A DNA stretch of 64,000 bases, taken from positions 68,330 to 132,329 of the forward strand of contig QFNC01000003.1 in NCBI GenBank assembly GCA_003240695.1, read 5' to 3'. The position numbers and the translations under genes are program-made. Below are positions 15,191 to 24,831 of the stretch, one piece after another. The notes below the pieces were generated by a model. It was given only the letters and a program-made list of their open reading frames with translations. It was not told the DNA's origin and did not search any database. Within the stretch, counting starts at the first letter, position 1; each line of letters begins with the position of its first letter. The DNA is from Pseudoxanthomonas suwonensis (lineage in GTDB: Bacteria; Pseudomonadota; Gammaproteobacteria; Xanthomonadales; Xanthomonadaceae).

Positions 15191-17727
15191 AGCTTCACCT
15201 CCAGCATCGCGCCGATCATGTTCACGCTGTAGGCCTCCGGGCCGCCATCGGTGTACACGCGGTGGTCGTACACCTGGCCATTCTCGAAGCCGAGGTAGTG
15301 CCAGTCGAAACTGTTGCCGCGTTGGTAGGTGTCGAACAGGCGCAGTCCCAGGCGGTCGTTGATGGCCACGTGCATGCCCAGCGTCAGCGCATTGGTACGG
15401 TGCACCATGTCGGGGAACCGGCCGTTCAGCAGCGGTGCCTGGGCCGGATTGGCCAAGGCACCGGGCGAGGCGTAGCGGTAGCGGGTGGTGCCGCGCGAAT
15501 ACAGCCAGTTCCAGTCGGCGTTGAAGGTGAAACGGCCTGCGCGATAGACCCAGTTGGCACCGGCGGAATGGTTGCGCTGGCGATCGTTCATCCACCAGCG
15601 GTTGGCCAGGGGATACGTCGGGCCGCCGAGATTCGGATCCGGCAAGGTACCGCCATCATTGACGTTGGCAGTGTCCAGCGTGGCGCGATCGTGGCCGTAC
15701 CAGGCATTCACCGCCATGCGATTGCCCGGCGGCTGCCAGGCCCAGCGCAGGCTGCCGCTGAAGGTGTCGTAATCCCGACGACCCAGTTCGGCATCGTAAT
15801 CGTTGCGGTTGCCGCGCAGCGAGGCGTACAGCGTCATGTTGTGTGGCAGCACGATCGTGGCCATCAGATCGGCCTTGTGCTGGGTGCGTTCGCCCACGTC
15901 GTACTTGCGCAGCTGGGCCACGGTGTGCGCGGCATTGCCGCCGGGTGGCGGCACGTAGCCGGGCAGGCTGCCGGAAAAGGTGAATTCGTAGGGATCGAAT
16001 TCGTACTCGCTGCCGGTGCGGCGCAGATACACGTAATTGGCGCGCAGGGTCAGCCAGTCGAGCGAGCGGTTGGTCCAGCCGAATTTCAGCGTGTGATCGT
16101 CCGATTGGGCCACTTCGCGGTGGGTGCGTTCCGTCCGGTCGAAGGCGTAACTGGCGCTGAGGGTATTGCTTCGGCCCAGCCGCCAGTCGGCACCGAAGGA
16201 TGCGCTGCGGGTTTCGTTGTCCAGCGGCAGATTGCGGATGCGGGTGAAATTGCCCGGCGCCAGGATCGGATCCCAGATGCCGGATTCGCCCGGCACCACG
16301 CTGCCCTGGGAGCCGTTTTCGGCCGGATAGCCCCACTGCCCGGTCAGCGGGTTGTAGGCGAAATAAGTGCCGGCGTAATCGTTGCGCTGGAACTTGAGAT
16401 TGCCGCGCAGTGTCACGGCCCGGCTGGGTTGCAGCACCAGGGTGGCATCGGCCAGCTGGCTGTTGATGGCCAGGTCCGCGCGCTTGCGCGACAGCGCGTC
16501 GGTGGTGTTCCAGTCGGCGCAATTCTGCATGGCGCCGGGAATGACGCTGATGCCGAACTGCCCGGTGCAGCCGATCGGCGGCAGCAGTTCGTCGTTCTGG
16601 CGCATGCGGCTGGCCGACGCGGTGACCGACAGGTCGCCGTTCCAGGCCAGACGCCGGGTGACGTTGGCGCTGAAGGCGTGGTAGTCGTTGTCCGGCTCGT
16701 ACGCGAACGAGCCCTGGGTCAGCGCCGGTGTGGTCAAACCGGGCACCACCGGGCGCAGCGCGTAGGGCACTTCGTAGTCGAATCCGGCGTTTTCGTGGCG
16801 GAAGAACGAGCCGGAATAGGTGAACTCCATGCGCCACACGTTGCCGGCGAAGCGCGCACCGCCATTGACGTTGACCGTGCTGTCGTCGATCGGGCGCGGA
16901 ATCTCGTAGATGCCGCCGTTGCTGGGGAACGGGAAGTTGAAGAAGAACGGCCCGCCGAATGGACGCGCGCCATTGCGGGTTTCGTGGCTGAGGTTGCCGA
17001 ACAGCGTCCATTGCGGATTCAGCAGATAGCTCAGGCCTACGCCCTGCTTGTCGCGTACCACCACCAATGCCTGTTCCGGCTGCGCAGCGGACACGGCCGC
17101 TACCTGCGCCGGAGTGCTGCCGGCGGGCACCAGCGGCGCCTTCAGGGTGAGATGGTTGCTGCCCACGCCGTTCCAGATCGAGCGGGCATTGCCGCTGGTT
17201 ACGTTGGCCTGGCTGCGCACGAAGCCCTGTAGCCGGTACTGGCCGGCGCGGCCTGCCACCACGCGCAGGGTCTGGCTGTCGCTGTCCAGATGGCTCAGCC
17301 GTACATCGACATAGCGGCCATCACCCGGGTTGACCAGGTGCAGGTTGCCAGCCAGGTGGAAGCCGCCATCGTCGATGTACGAGAAGCGTTGCCAGTGCAT
17401 GTTGCCGTGGTCGCCAGTGACGTGCAGCCAGCCGAAACCGACGCTGCCGGCCATCTTCCAGTCGCCTTCGCCATGCGGTTGGGGCGCATCGGGCACGCAG
17501 GCGTACAGGAAACCGGTGGGATTGCGCTTGCGTACGCTGGACAGCCACGTGGCGCCGTCCGGGTCGCAGCCGAGCAGGGCGGTGCCGCCACTGGGGTCCA
17601 GCGTGTCGCCGAAATGCAGGTCGACCCCCAGGCCGCTGTCCTGCGCATGGGCAACGGGAAGGACCAGCAGCAGCGCCAGCGCCAGCGGCGCGATGGCGGG
17701 GCGGCGCAGGTCTGGATGGTGTGCCAT
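15187..17727 (-). CDS. MtrB/PioB-type decaheme-associated outer-membrane porin
   Basis: An 846-residue outer-membrane beta-barrel with a signal peptide (PLALALLLVLPVAHA). The mature N-terminus carries a Cys-containing segment (ALLGCDPDGATW and LYACVPDA). The rest alternates hydrophobic and polar residues typical of about 26-28 strands, ending in a terminal strand (SVNMIGAMLEVKL). This is the porin family that sheathes a decaheme cytochrome across the outer membrane in Mtr, Mto, Pio and Dms systems. The ATG is 7 nt after GGGAGGA and 11 nt after the decaheme gene, and it is followed by the overlapping c4-like gene. Direction of electron flow cannot be read from sequence. Confidence 0.85.
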   Translation of the reverse strand: MAHHPDLRRPAIAPLALALLLVLPVAHAQDSGLGVDLHFGDTLDPSGGTALLGCDPDGATWLSSVRKRNPTGFLYACVPDAPQPHGEGDWKMAGSVGFGWLHVTGDHGNMHWQRFSYIDDGGFHLAGNLHLVNPGDGRYVDVRLSHLDSDSQTLRVVAGRAGQYRLQGFVRSQANVTSGNARSIWNGVGSNHLTLKAPLVPAGSTPAQVAAVSAAQPEQALVVVRDKQGVGLSYLLNPQWTLFGNLSHETRNGARPFGGPFFFNFPFPSNGGIYEIPRPIDDSTVNVNGGARFAGNVWRMEFTYSGSFFRHENAGFDYEVPYALRPVVPGLTTPALTQGSFAYEPDNDYHAFSANVTRRLAWNGDLSVTASASRMRQNDELLPPIGCTGQFGISVIPGAMQNCADWNTTDALSRKRADLAINSQLADATLVLQPSRAVTLRGNLKFQRNDYAGTYFAYNPLTGQWGYPAENGSQGSVVPGESGIWDPILAPGNFTRIRNLPLDNETRSASFGADWRLGRSNTLSASYAFDRTERTHREVAQSDDHTLKFGWTNRSLDWLTLRANYVYLRRTGSEYEFDPYEFTFSGSLPGYVPPPGGNAAHTVAQLRKYDVGERTQHKADLMATIVLPHNMTLYASLRGNRNDYDAELGRRDYDTFSGSLRWAWQPPGNRMAVNAWYGHDRATLDTANVNDGGTLPDPNLGGPTYPLANRWWMNDRQRNHSAGANWVYRAGRFTFNADWNWLYSRGTTRYRYASPGALANPAQAPLLNGRFPDMVHRTNALTLGMHVAINDRLGLRLFDTYQRGNSFDWHYLGFENGQVYDHRVYTDGGPEAYSVNMIGAMLEVKL

Positions 17728-17738
17728 GTCGTCCTCCC

Positions 17739-18785
17739 TTACTTGTGCAGCCGTGGCCCGGCCGGGTGGTTGGAACCGTGGATCTGCGCGTGGCAGGTCA
17801 GGCAGCCGCGGCCCATCAGGCGTTCGTCGGGGGTGGCGCCGCTGGCCAGCTGCTGTTCGGTGAACAGGTCATTCGGATGGCGGGTGTGCGAATGGCACTG
17901 CTGGCACAGCATCGGTACCGGCGCGACCAGCAGCGCATGCTGGTTGGAGCCGTGCGGCGTATGGCAGTTCAGGCAGCTTTCGCGGGCCGGCGCGTGCTCC
18001 CAAAGGAACGGGCCGCGCTTTTCGGCATGGCACTGGTAGCAGGTCTTGTTGACCGTGTCGGTCTTCAGCAGCGTGGCATTGATCGAGCCATGCGGATTGT
18101 GGCAGTCCACGCAGGTCATCTGCCCTTCGGACAACGGCATGTGCGAGCGCTGGTTGAACTGCTGGCGGATGTCCTGGTGGCAGGTAGCGCAGGTGTCGTT
18201 GATGCTGTGCTGCGCCTGCAGGCCTTCAGCGGAACTGCGCGACATCGGGTTGTGGCAGTCGCTGCAGCTCACGTCGTTGCGCTGGTGCACCGAGCCCAGC
18301 CAGTGGTTGCGCGGCCCGCCCTGGTGGCAGCCCAGGCAGGCATCGGCCTGGGTCTGCACGTCGGTGCCGCCCTGATGAGTGAAGGCGATGATCGTGCCCT
18401 TGCGCGTGGGTTGCTGCGCATGCAGGGAGCCCGGCCCGTGGCAGGCCTCGCAGGTGGGCGTGGCCGGGTCGGCGGCGTAGGCCACGTTCATGCCCAGCGC
18501 GTGGGTGGTATGGGCGAAGTGCTCGGTTTCCCTGGCGTGACAGGCGGTGCAGGTGGCCTGACCGACCATGCGGGCTTCAGGCGCGTCCGGGTTTTCGGCC
18601 ACGCGCGCGTGCGCGAAACCGGGAGCGGCCTGCGTGCCGCTGCGAGCCGCGGCGTTGTCACCGCCGAGTTGCGTGGATGGCAAGGCATGGGTGGAGCGGT
18701 GGTCCTGCGCGGAGACCGGCATCAGCCAGCCGCAAGCGGTGGCGATTGAAGACACCAGAACCAAAGCTGCGACATACATCCGCAT
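17739..18785 (-). CDS. decaheme c-type cytochrome, DmsE/MtrA family
   Basis: A 348-residue periplasmic cytochrome with exactly ten CXXCH haem sites in order: CTACH, CEACH, CLGCH, CSDCH, CATCH, CVDCH, CYQCH, CLNCH, CQQCH, CLTCH. The N-terminus is a hydrophobic signal (MYVAALVLVSSIATACGWLM) with a possible AXA site before QD. A Cys at its end could alternatively be lipidated, though the lipobox is poor. The start ATG at 18785 has GGGGAG 8 nt upstream. The family moves electrons between the periplasm and an outer-membrane porin. Here it heads a three-gene operon with the porin and a c4-like cytochrome. No outer-surface cytochrome or DMSO-reductase subunit gene is nearby. Confidence 0.92.
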   Translation of the reverse strand: MRMYVAALVLVSSIATACGWLMPVSAQDHRSTHALPSTQLGGDNAAARSGTQAAPGFAHARVAENPDAPEARMVGQATCTACHARETEHFAHTTHALGMNVAYAADPATPTCEACHGPGSLHAQQPTRKGTIIAFTHQGGTDVQTQADACLGCHQGGPRNHWLGSVHQRNDVSCSDCHNPMSRSSAEGLQAQHSINDTCATCHQDIRQQFNQRSHMPLSEGQMTCVDCHNPHGSINATLLKTDTVNKTCYQCHAEKRGPFLWEHAPARESCLNCHTPHGSNQHALLVAPVPMLCQQCHSHTRHPNDLFTEQQLASGATPDERLMGRGCLTCHAQIHGSNHPAGPRLHK

Positions 18786-18948
18786 GCGGCCACTCCCCTT
18801 CTCGTTGTGCTGTCCATCGGCTGAGACGCGAAGCGTCCGGCTGGGAGTTACCTGATCACAATTCGAGCATTTAGTCAAGTGATGGCATCGGGAATGCGCA
18901 TTCCGGTCACGAAAAGCGACATGCATCCCGGACCCGGGTCGCCGGCTG

Positions 18949-21285
18949 TCACCGCGATGTTCGCGCCCGGTTCAGCGCATCGGCCAGCGCGGTGTTGGCC
19001 GGTGCGCGTGACGCTGCAGCGGGTGCCGGTGGCTTGCCGCCGTCGCGTCGCGAAGCCGGATGCGTCCGCTCGGTCTTCGGCGCATCGACCGCAGGCGTGT
19101 CGTGCAGGCGGCGGGTCAGTGCGATGCGTTTGCGCGCCACGTCCACCTCCAGCACCTTCACGGTGACGATGTCGCCCGCCTTCACCACCTCGCGCGGGTC
19201 CTTGATGTAGCGGTCGGCCAGCATCGAGATGTGGATCAGCCCGTCCTGATGCACGCCGATATCGACGAACGCGCCGAATGCGGCCACGTTGCTGACCACG
19301 CCTTCCAGCACCATGCCGGGTTTCAGATCCTTGATGTCGTGCACGCCGTCGGCGAAGCGCGCGGCCTGGAAGGCGGGACGCGGATCGCGGCCGGGCTTTT
19401 CCAGTTCCTTCAAGATGTCGCGCACGGTGGGTTCGCCGAAGCGGTCATCGACGAACGATGCCGGCGACAGGCCGCGCAGCAACGCGGCATTGCCGATCAC
19501 CGCCTGGATCGGCTTGCCGCAGGCGGACAGGATGCGCTGCACCACCGGATAGGCTTCGGGGTGCACGGACGAGGCATCCAGCGGTTCGGCGCCGCTGGCG
19601 ATGCGCAAGAAGCCGGCGCATTGCTCGAAGGTCTTCTCGCCCAGGCGCGGGACCTGCAGCAATGCCTTGCGATCGGCGAACGCGCCATGCGCATCGCGGT
19701 GCGTCACGATGTTCTCCGCCACCGTCGCGGACAGGCCGGACACGCGCGTCAGCAGGGCAGCGGACGCGGTGTTGACGTCCACGCCGACTGCGTTCACGCA
19801 GTCCTCCACGGTGGCGTCCAGCGCGCGGGCCAGCTGGAACTGATCCACGTCGTGCTGGTACTGGCCCACGCCAATGGCCTTGGGTTCGATCTTCACCAGT
19901 TCGGCGAGCGGATCCTGCAGGCGCCGGGCGATCGACACCGCGCCGCGCAGCGACACGTCCAGCTGCGGAAATTCCTTCGCGGCCAGCTCCGATGCCGAAT
20001 ACACCGAGGCGCCGGCTTCGCTGACCACCACCTTGGCGATGCCGGGCGTGTTCAGCCGTTTCAGCAGATCGGCCGCGAGCGCATCGGTTTCGCGGCTGGC
20101 GGTGCCGTTGCCGATCGCGATCAATCGCACGTCGTGGCGTTCGCACAGCGACTGCAACGTGGCCAACGATGCATCCCACTGCCGCCGCGGTTCGTGCGGA
20201 TAGATGGTGTCGGTGGCGACCAGTTTGCCGGTGGCATCCACCACCGCCACCTTCACCCCGGTGCGCAGGCCGGGATCCAGACCCAGGACGGCTTTCGGCC
20301 CGGCCGGCGCGGCCAGCAGCAGATCCTTCAGGTTCTGGCCGAACACCCGGATCGCCTCGGCATCGGCGCGCTCGCGCGCCTGCTGCATCAGATCCAGGGT
20401 GAGATGCAGATGCAATTTGGCCTTCCACGCCAGCCGGCAGCACTGCTGCAACCAGGCATCGCCCGGGCGATCGGCGAAGCGCAGGCCGGCGTGCACGGCC
20501 ACCAGACCTTCGGCATGGCGGTGACCGGCCTCGGCATCGGCACCGGGTTCCAGATCCAGGGTGATGATGTCCTCGCGGCGCGCGCGCAGCAGCGCCAGCA
20601 GCCGATGCGAGGGGATCGTGGCCAGCGCTTCGGCATGATCGAAGTAGTCGCGATACTTCGCGCCTTCGGTCTGCTTGCCGTCCACCACGCGTGCGCGCAG
20701 CACACCTTGCCGCTGCAGCAGATCGCGCAGGGCGGCGATGAGGCCGGCATCCTCGCCCCAGCGTTCCATCAGGATCGCGCGGGCGCCGTCCAATGCGGCC
20801 TTGGCGTCGGCAACCCCCTTGTCGGCATCCACGAAAGACTGCGCCACCGTTGCTGGGTCCTGCATGGGGTCAGCCAGCAGCGCATCGACCAACGGCTCCA
20901 GACCGGCCTCGCGTGCGATCTGCGCCTTGGTGCGACGCCTGGGCTTGTAGGGCAAGTACAGGTCTTCCAGCCGCGACTTGCTGTCGGCGGCGTCGATGTC
21001 GGCACGCAGCGCATCGGTCAGCTTGCCCTGTTCGGCGATGCTGTCCAGGATCGTGACGCGCCGTTCTTCCAGCTCGCGCAGGTACAGCAGGCGCGTTTCC
21101 AGCAGACGCAGCTGGTTGTCGTCCAGCCCCCCGGTGACTTCCTTGCGGTAGCGGGCGATGAACGGCACCGTGGCACCGCCATCCAGCAGATCCACTGCGG
21201 CCCGCACCTGGCCGGGCGTGGCGGCGATGTCGTTGGCCAGCGTGTCGTGGATGCGGGTGACGGCGGTGCGGGGCAGGTCGGACAT
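18949..21285 (-). CDS. tex: Tex-like RNA-binding transcription accessory protein
   Basis: A 778-residue cytoplasmic protein with the full Tex architecture: N-terminal helical Tex domain (residues 1-200), YqgF-like nuclease fold around AVLGLDPGLRTGVKVAVVD, helix-hairpin-helix motifs (NTASAALLTRVSGLSATVA), and a C-terminal S1 domain (GMVLEGVVSNVAAFGAFVDI). The last ~45 residues are a basic, Ala/Pro-rich tail. Tex binds nucleic acid and affects transcription and toxin expression in several pathogens. The start ATG at 21285 matches the family N-terminus (MSDLPRTAVTRIHD); an upstream extension is spurious. It is transcribed in the same direction as the cytochrome operon but about 160 nt away from it. 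Confidence 0.94.
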   Translation of the reverse strand: MSDLPRTAVTRIHDTLANDIAATPGQVRAAVDLLDGGATVPFIARYRKEVTGGLDDNQLRLLETRLLYLRELEERRVTILDSIAEQGKLTDALRADIDAADSKSRLEDLYLPYKPRRRTKAQIAREAGLEPLVDALLADPMQDPATVAQSFVDADKGVADAKAALDGARAILMERWGEDAGLIAALRDLLQRQGVLRARVVDGKQTEGAKYRDYFDHAEALATIPSHRLLALLRARREDIITLDLEPGADAEAGHRHAEGLVAVHAGLRFADRPGDAWLQQCCRLAWKAKLHLHLTLDLMQQARERADAEAIRVFGQNLKDLLLAAPAGPKAVLGLDPGLRTGVKVAVVDATGKLVATDTIYPHEPRRQWDASLATLQSLCERHDVRLIAIGNGTASRETDALAADLLKRLNTPGIAKVVVSEAGASVYSASELAAKEFPQLDVSLRGAVSIARRLQDPLAELVKIEPKAIGVGQYQHDVDQFQLARALDATVEDCVNAVGVDVNTASAALLTRVSGLSATVAENIVTHRDAHGAFADRKALLQVPRLGEKTFEQCAGFLRIASGAEPLDASSVHPEAYPVVQRILSACGKPIQAVIGNAALLRGLSPASFVDDRFGEPTVRDILKELEKPGRDPRPAFQAARFADGVHDIKDLKPGMVLEGVVSNVAAFGAFVDIGVHQDGLIHISMLADRYIKDPREVVKAGDIVTVKVLEVDVARKRIALTRRLHDTPAVDAPKTERTHPASRRDGGKPPAPAAASRAPANTALADALNRARTSR

Positions 21286-21390
21286 GGTGATGCAAGGCTG
21301 CGGCGGTGCTGCGCAGTATGCGCAACCGCCGCCGCTTTGCCGAGCTTGCGCCGCGCCGCGTTTTGCGGCAGGCCGACGCATGGTGCGGGC

Positions 21391-22374
21391 TCAGCGGTTC
21401 ATCATGTTCAGCGCATCGACCGCGTCGTTGTAGGCCTCCGCCGCATCATTGAATTCCGACGGATCCTTGCGCGCCGAGCGGTACGCGCCGGCGAAGTCGG
21501 TGAGTTCGTCCGCGATGCTGTCGTAACGGTCGATCATCGGCAGCGAATCCTTTTCTGCCTTGCGCTTCTGGTGTTCGGCCTTCATGGCGGTCAGGCTGGT
21601 TTCCATCGCCGCGATGTGGGCATCGGCCTGCTTGATCTTCTCGGGATTCTTCAGGTCGTCGGCGTTGTCGAACAGATCCAGCACCTTCTCGGCCGAGCCC
21701 ATCGCTTCCCAGGTATGCATTTCCAGCAGCCGTCCCTCGGCCTTGAAGCGGGCCACGGACTTGTCGTGGGCGATCTTCGATGCGGCATCGATCTGGCCGG
21801 CCAGCGCCGTCAACGCGGTCTCGAGCTTGTCCATGCCGGCCACGTATTTGGGCAGCAGTTCCTTGCCCTTGGCGCCGGCGTCGTCCTCGAAGCGCTTGGC
21901 CTTGTTGTAGTCGATCAGCTCGCGCCAGGTGGGCAACAGTGCTTCAGCGGCTGCGACCAGTTGCTGGCCGGCCTGGTCCAGTTCCGGCGTGGCACCGGGC
22001 ATGGCGATGGCGTCCTTCAGGTTCTTCAGGTCGTTGTCGGAGAAATAATGGTCGTCCGTGCGGATTTTCTTGAAATCTCCGGCGGCCACCTTCCTGCGAT
22101 CCTCTTCCTTCCATTTCGCGAAGGTTTCGTTGACCGAGGACGAAAACCCGCGCAGGCGATTGCCGACCTTGATGTAGGCATCGACTTTTTCGTCCCAGGC
22201 CTCGTCGCCAGCATCGCCGGCATCGGCGGCTGCGGCCGGCGTGTCGGTGGCCGGCTGCGCACTCGTGGTCGGGCCTGCTCGGCTGTCCGTTGCCGGGGAA
22301 GCGGCATCGTCGCCGCGCTTGCAGGCCGTGGTGGTGGCGAGAATGGCGATCAGGGCAAGCTGGAGCGGTTTCAT
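21391..22374 (-). CDS. DUF3829 family lipoprotein
   Basis: A 327-residue envelope protein. The signal MKPLQLALIAILATTTAC ends in a Cys followed by KRGDD, probably a lipoprotein although the lipobox lacks Leu at -3. After a low-complexity Ala/Asp linker (to ~60) the rest is helical and charged (KVDAYIKVGNRLRGFSSSVN; YNDAVDALNMMNR at the end), as in the DUF3829/YiiG family. Function is unknown. It stands alone between tex and a glycosyltransferase gene. Confidence 0.75.
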   Translation of the reverse strand: MKPLQLALIAILATTTACKRGDDAASPATDSRAGPTTSAQPATDTPAAAADAGDAGDEAWDEKVDAYIKVGNRLRGFSSSVNETFAKWKEEDRRKVAAGDFKKIRTDDHYFSDNDLKNLKDAIAMPGATPELDQAGQQLVAAAEALLPTWRELIDYNKAKRFEDDAGAKGKELLPKYVAGMDKLETALTALAGQIDAASKIAHDKSVARFKAEGRLLEMHTWEAMGSAEKVLDLFDNADDLKNPEKIKQADAHIAAMETSLTAMKAEHQKRKAEKDSLPMIDRYDSIADELTDFAGAYRSARKDPSEFNDAAEAYNDAVDALNMMNR

Positions 22375-22477
22375 CGTCGGACGCACTCAATGGTGGACAA
22401 GCGGCAAACCGTGACAGGGTACGAATGTCGATGCAAGCGCTTTCCGATGGACCGCCGCTACCGGCAGGCGGGTGGCA

Positions 22478-23194
22478 TCAACGCGATCGGTCGCGCCGCG
22501 CACGCCAGCCGTCGTACCACAGGCCCAGATGCCGACGCGACTGCAGCACCGCCTTCGGGCCGAATCGCAGCAGCCGCCACAGCAGCGCCAGATGCGCGCG
22601 CGGTCCGTGCGAGTGCAGCTTGCGTTCGGAACTCACGATGGGATGCGGCACGATGCGAATGCCGCCGTGCCGGCGCAGGGCGCGACTGAACAGCACGTCT
22701 TCGGCGGCGTAGTAGCGCTCGTCGAAGCCGCCGATGGCGTCGAATGTCTCGCGCCGGCACAGCAGGAAACAGCCCGGGATCACCCCGAACAGACTGAAGC
22801 CGCGCGAGACGATTCGGACCAGCAGCCGTTCCAGCAGGTCGGAACGCTGATCGAAACGCAGGCGTGCCCCTGCACCGCCGGCACCTTCTTCCACGCCCTG
22901 AACTGCAGCGTGCAGTGCAGCGGCGGTGATGCGCGTGTCGGCATCCACGAAACACAGCAGCTCGCCGGTGGACCAGCGCGCACCGGTGTTGCGGCTGGCA
23001 GCGATCTGCCGGCGATGGGCATGCACCACGAAGGCGCCGGCCGACTGGGCGATGAATGCGGTGACATCGCTGCAGGAATCGGCCACCACCACGACTTCAT
23101 GATCGAGGCCCTGCGCGGCGATTGCGATGGCCTGCAGGCAATCCTGCAGCCAGGCGGCCTCGTCGTGGGCGGGAACCACGAACGAGATCAGCAT
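22478..23194 (-). CDS. family 2 glycosyltransferase
   Basis: A 238-residue GT-A fold enzyme. The N-terminus ISFVVPAHDEAAWLQDCLQA is the nucleotide-sugar binding start. The DXD motif is in CFVDADTRI, and GFDERYYAAEDVLFSRALRR is the acceptor-side ED motif. It transfers a sugar from an NDP-sugar; the substrate cannot be predicted. It is divergent from the LLM oxidoreductase gene with about 80 nt between starts. There are no polysaccharide genes around it, so it is not in a cluster. Confidence 0.85.
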   Translation of the reverse strand: MLISFVVPAHDEAAWLQDCLQAIAIAAQGLDHEVVVVADSCSDVTAFIAQSAGAFVVHAHRRQIAASRNTGARWSTGELLCFVDADTRITAAALHAAVQGVEEGAGGAGARLRFDQRSDLLERLLVRIVSRGFSLFGVIPGCFLLCRRETFDAIGGFDERYYAAEDVLFSRALRRHGGIRIVPHPIVSSERKLHSHGPRAHLALLWRLLRFGPKAVLQSRRHLGLWYDGWRARRDRSR

Positions 23195-23275
23195 CGTCGG
23201 GCCATCGGCACTGGAATACAGGCGCGCGCGCCCCCATCACGATGATCGAGATCAACAACGGCACGGCGGAAGCAC

Positions 23276-24274
23276 ATGCGCCCATTATCCATTCTGGATC
23301 TGGCCCCCATCACCGAGGGCGGATCGGCACGGCAGACCTTCGCGCAGACGGTGGCACTGGCGCAGCAGGCCGAACGCTTGGGTTACCGCCGCTACTGGCT
23401 GGCCGAACACCACAACATGCCGGGCATCGCCAGTGCCGCCACGGCAGTGCTGATCGGCCATGTCGCCGGCGCCACGTCCAGCATCCGAGTGGGTGCGGGC
23501 GGCATCATGCTGCCCAATCATGCGCCGTTGCAGGTCGCCGAGCAGTTCGGCACGCTGGACGCGCTGTACCGCGGTCGGATCGATCTGGGCCTGGGACGCG
23601 CGCCTGGCACCGATGCCGCCACGGCGCGTGCGCTGCGCCGCTATCACCTGTCGGCCGAGGCGTTTCCGCAGGACGTGGCCGAGATTCAGCACTATTTCCA
23701 GCCCGTGCAGCCTGGACAGGCCGTGCAGGCGGTGCCCGGTGCCGGTGCGCAGGTGCAACTGTGGATGCTCGGTTCCAGCCTGTTCGGTGCGCAATTGGCG
23801 GCGGCGATGGGGTTGCCGTACGCGTTCGCATCGCATTTCGCCCCGGCCATGCTGGACGAGGCGCTGGCCACGTATCGCCGGCAATTCCGGCCGTCGCCGC
23901 AGCTGCAGCAACCGAAGGTGATGCTGGCGGCGAACGTGGTTGCAGCCGACACCACCGCCGAAGCACGACGCCTGTTCACCACCTTGCAGCAGTCGTTCGT
24001 GCGGCTGCGGCGCGGCGAACCCGGTCGCTTGCCGCCGCCGTTGGAATCGGCGAAGGCCTTCGAGGCATGGGCCACGCCGGCCGAACGTGCCGGCGTGCAG
24101 CAGGCGCTGGCCTGTTCGCTGGTGGGCGATGCGGATGCGGTGCGCAGCCAGTGGCGCGACCTGGCGCAGCGGCATCAGCCGGATGAATGGATCATCACCG
24201 CCAATCTTCACGACCACGATGCGCGGATGCAGAGCATCGCCATCGCCATGCAGGTCAATCAGTCGCTGGATTGA
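23276..24274 (+). CDS. LLM-class flavin-dependent oxidoreductase
   Basis: A 332-residue luciferase-like monooxygenase of the YhbW/MsnO8 type. The N-terminus (LSILDLAPITEGGSARQTFA), YWLAEHHNMPGIASAA, IRVGAGGIMLPNHAP and IDLGLGRAPGTD are the hallmarks of this group. It uses reduced flavin and oxygen or F420 (in other lineages) on an unknown substrate. It is a monocistronic gene. Confidence 0.88.
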   Translation: MRPLSILDLAPITEGGSARQTFAQTVALAQQAERLGYRRYWLAEHHNMPGIASAATAVLIGHVAGATSSIRVGAGGIMLPNHAPLQVAEQFGTLDALYRGRIDLGLGRAPGTDAATARALRRYHLSAEAFPQDVAEIQHYFQPVQPGQAVQAVPGAGAQVQLWMLGSSLFGAQLAAAMGLPYAFASHFAPAMLDEALATYRRQFRPSPQLQQPKVMLAANVVAADTTAEARRLFTTLQQSFVRLRRGEPGRLPPPLESAKAFEAWATPAERAGVQQALACSLVGDADAVRSQWRDLAQRHQPDEWIITANLHDHDARMQSIAIAMQVNQSLD

Positions 24275-24287
24275 GCCCGAACCGGGG

Positions 24288-24776
24288 TCAGAGGGCGTCA
24301 TCCGTCGCTTCGGCGGCATCTTCGCGCTGCAGGATGTGGAACCTGCCGAAGGCCAGGCCCAGGCTGCGGCCGCTGCCCTTGCCGGTCAGTTTCAGGCGGA
24401 TCGGGCCTTTCTTCATGATCTGCGACTTGCCGGCGCGGCGGCCGCTGCCGGCACTCACCTCCGCTTCGGTCCAGGCGCCCAGCAGGTCGTGGATGTCAGC
24501 GACCGGGGTGAATTCGCCATGGCCGTTGGCGATGTCGGTGTGGCCGAAGGTCAGGCCGCCACCGCGCGAGACGATGTTCACGTCGAGCGATTGCCCATTG
24601 TCGCAGCGGATGGTGCCGCTGCCGGCCGTGCGCTTGACGAAATAGCCGCCACCGGACGCTTCGTACTGCAGCAGGCAGGTGGTTTGCCCGGCGTGCGCCG
24701 GCGTCGCCAGTACCCAAGCGAACAGCAGCCATGCGAACGGACGCTTGCGGATGGAAATGGAATCGCCATGCACCAT
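24288..24776 (-). CDS. exported protein of unknown function (weakly DUF992-like)
   Basis: A 162-residue protein with a signal peptide (PFAWLLFAWVLATPAHA) and a mature beta-rich domain containing two Cys (TTCLLQYEASGGGYF and GTIRCDNG), probably disulfide-bonded. Glycine-rich strands and the segment GGGLTFGHTDIA are reminiscent of DUF992 exported proteins, but the match is weak. It ends 14 nt from the convergent LLM gene stop. Function unknown. Confidence 0.65.
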   Translation of the reverse strand: MVHGDSISIRKRPFAWLLFAWVLATPAHAGQTTCLLQYEASGGGYFVKRTAGSGTIRCDNGQSLDVNIVSRGGGLTFGHTDIANGHGEFTPVADIHDLLGAWTEAEVSAGSGRRAGKSQIMKKGPIRLKLTGKGSGRSLGLAFGRFHILQREDAAEATDDAL

Positions 24777-24831
24777 GCTGCATCCAATAGCACCAAACCC
24801 GTGACGGCGCCAGCGGTTCCTCGCGCGTTGT

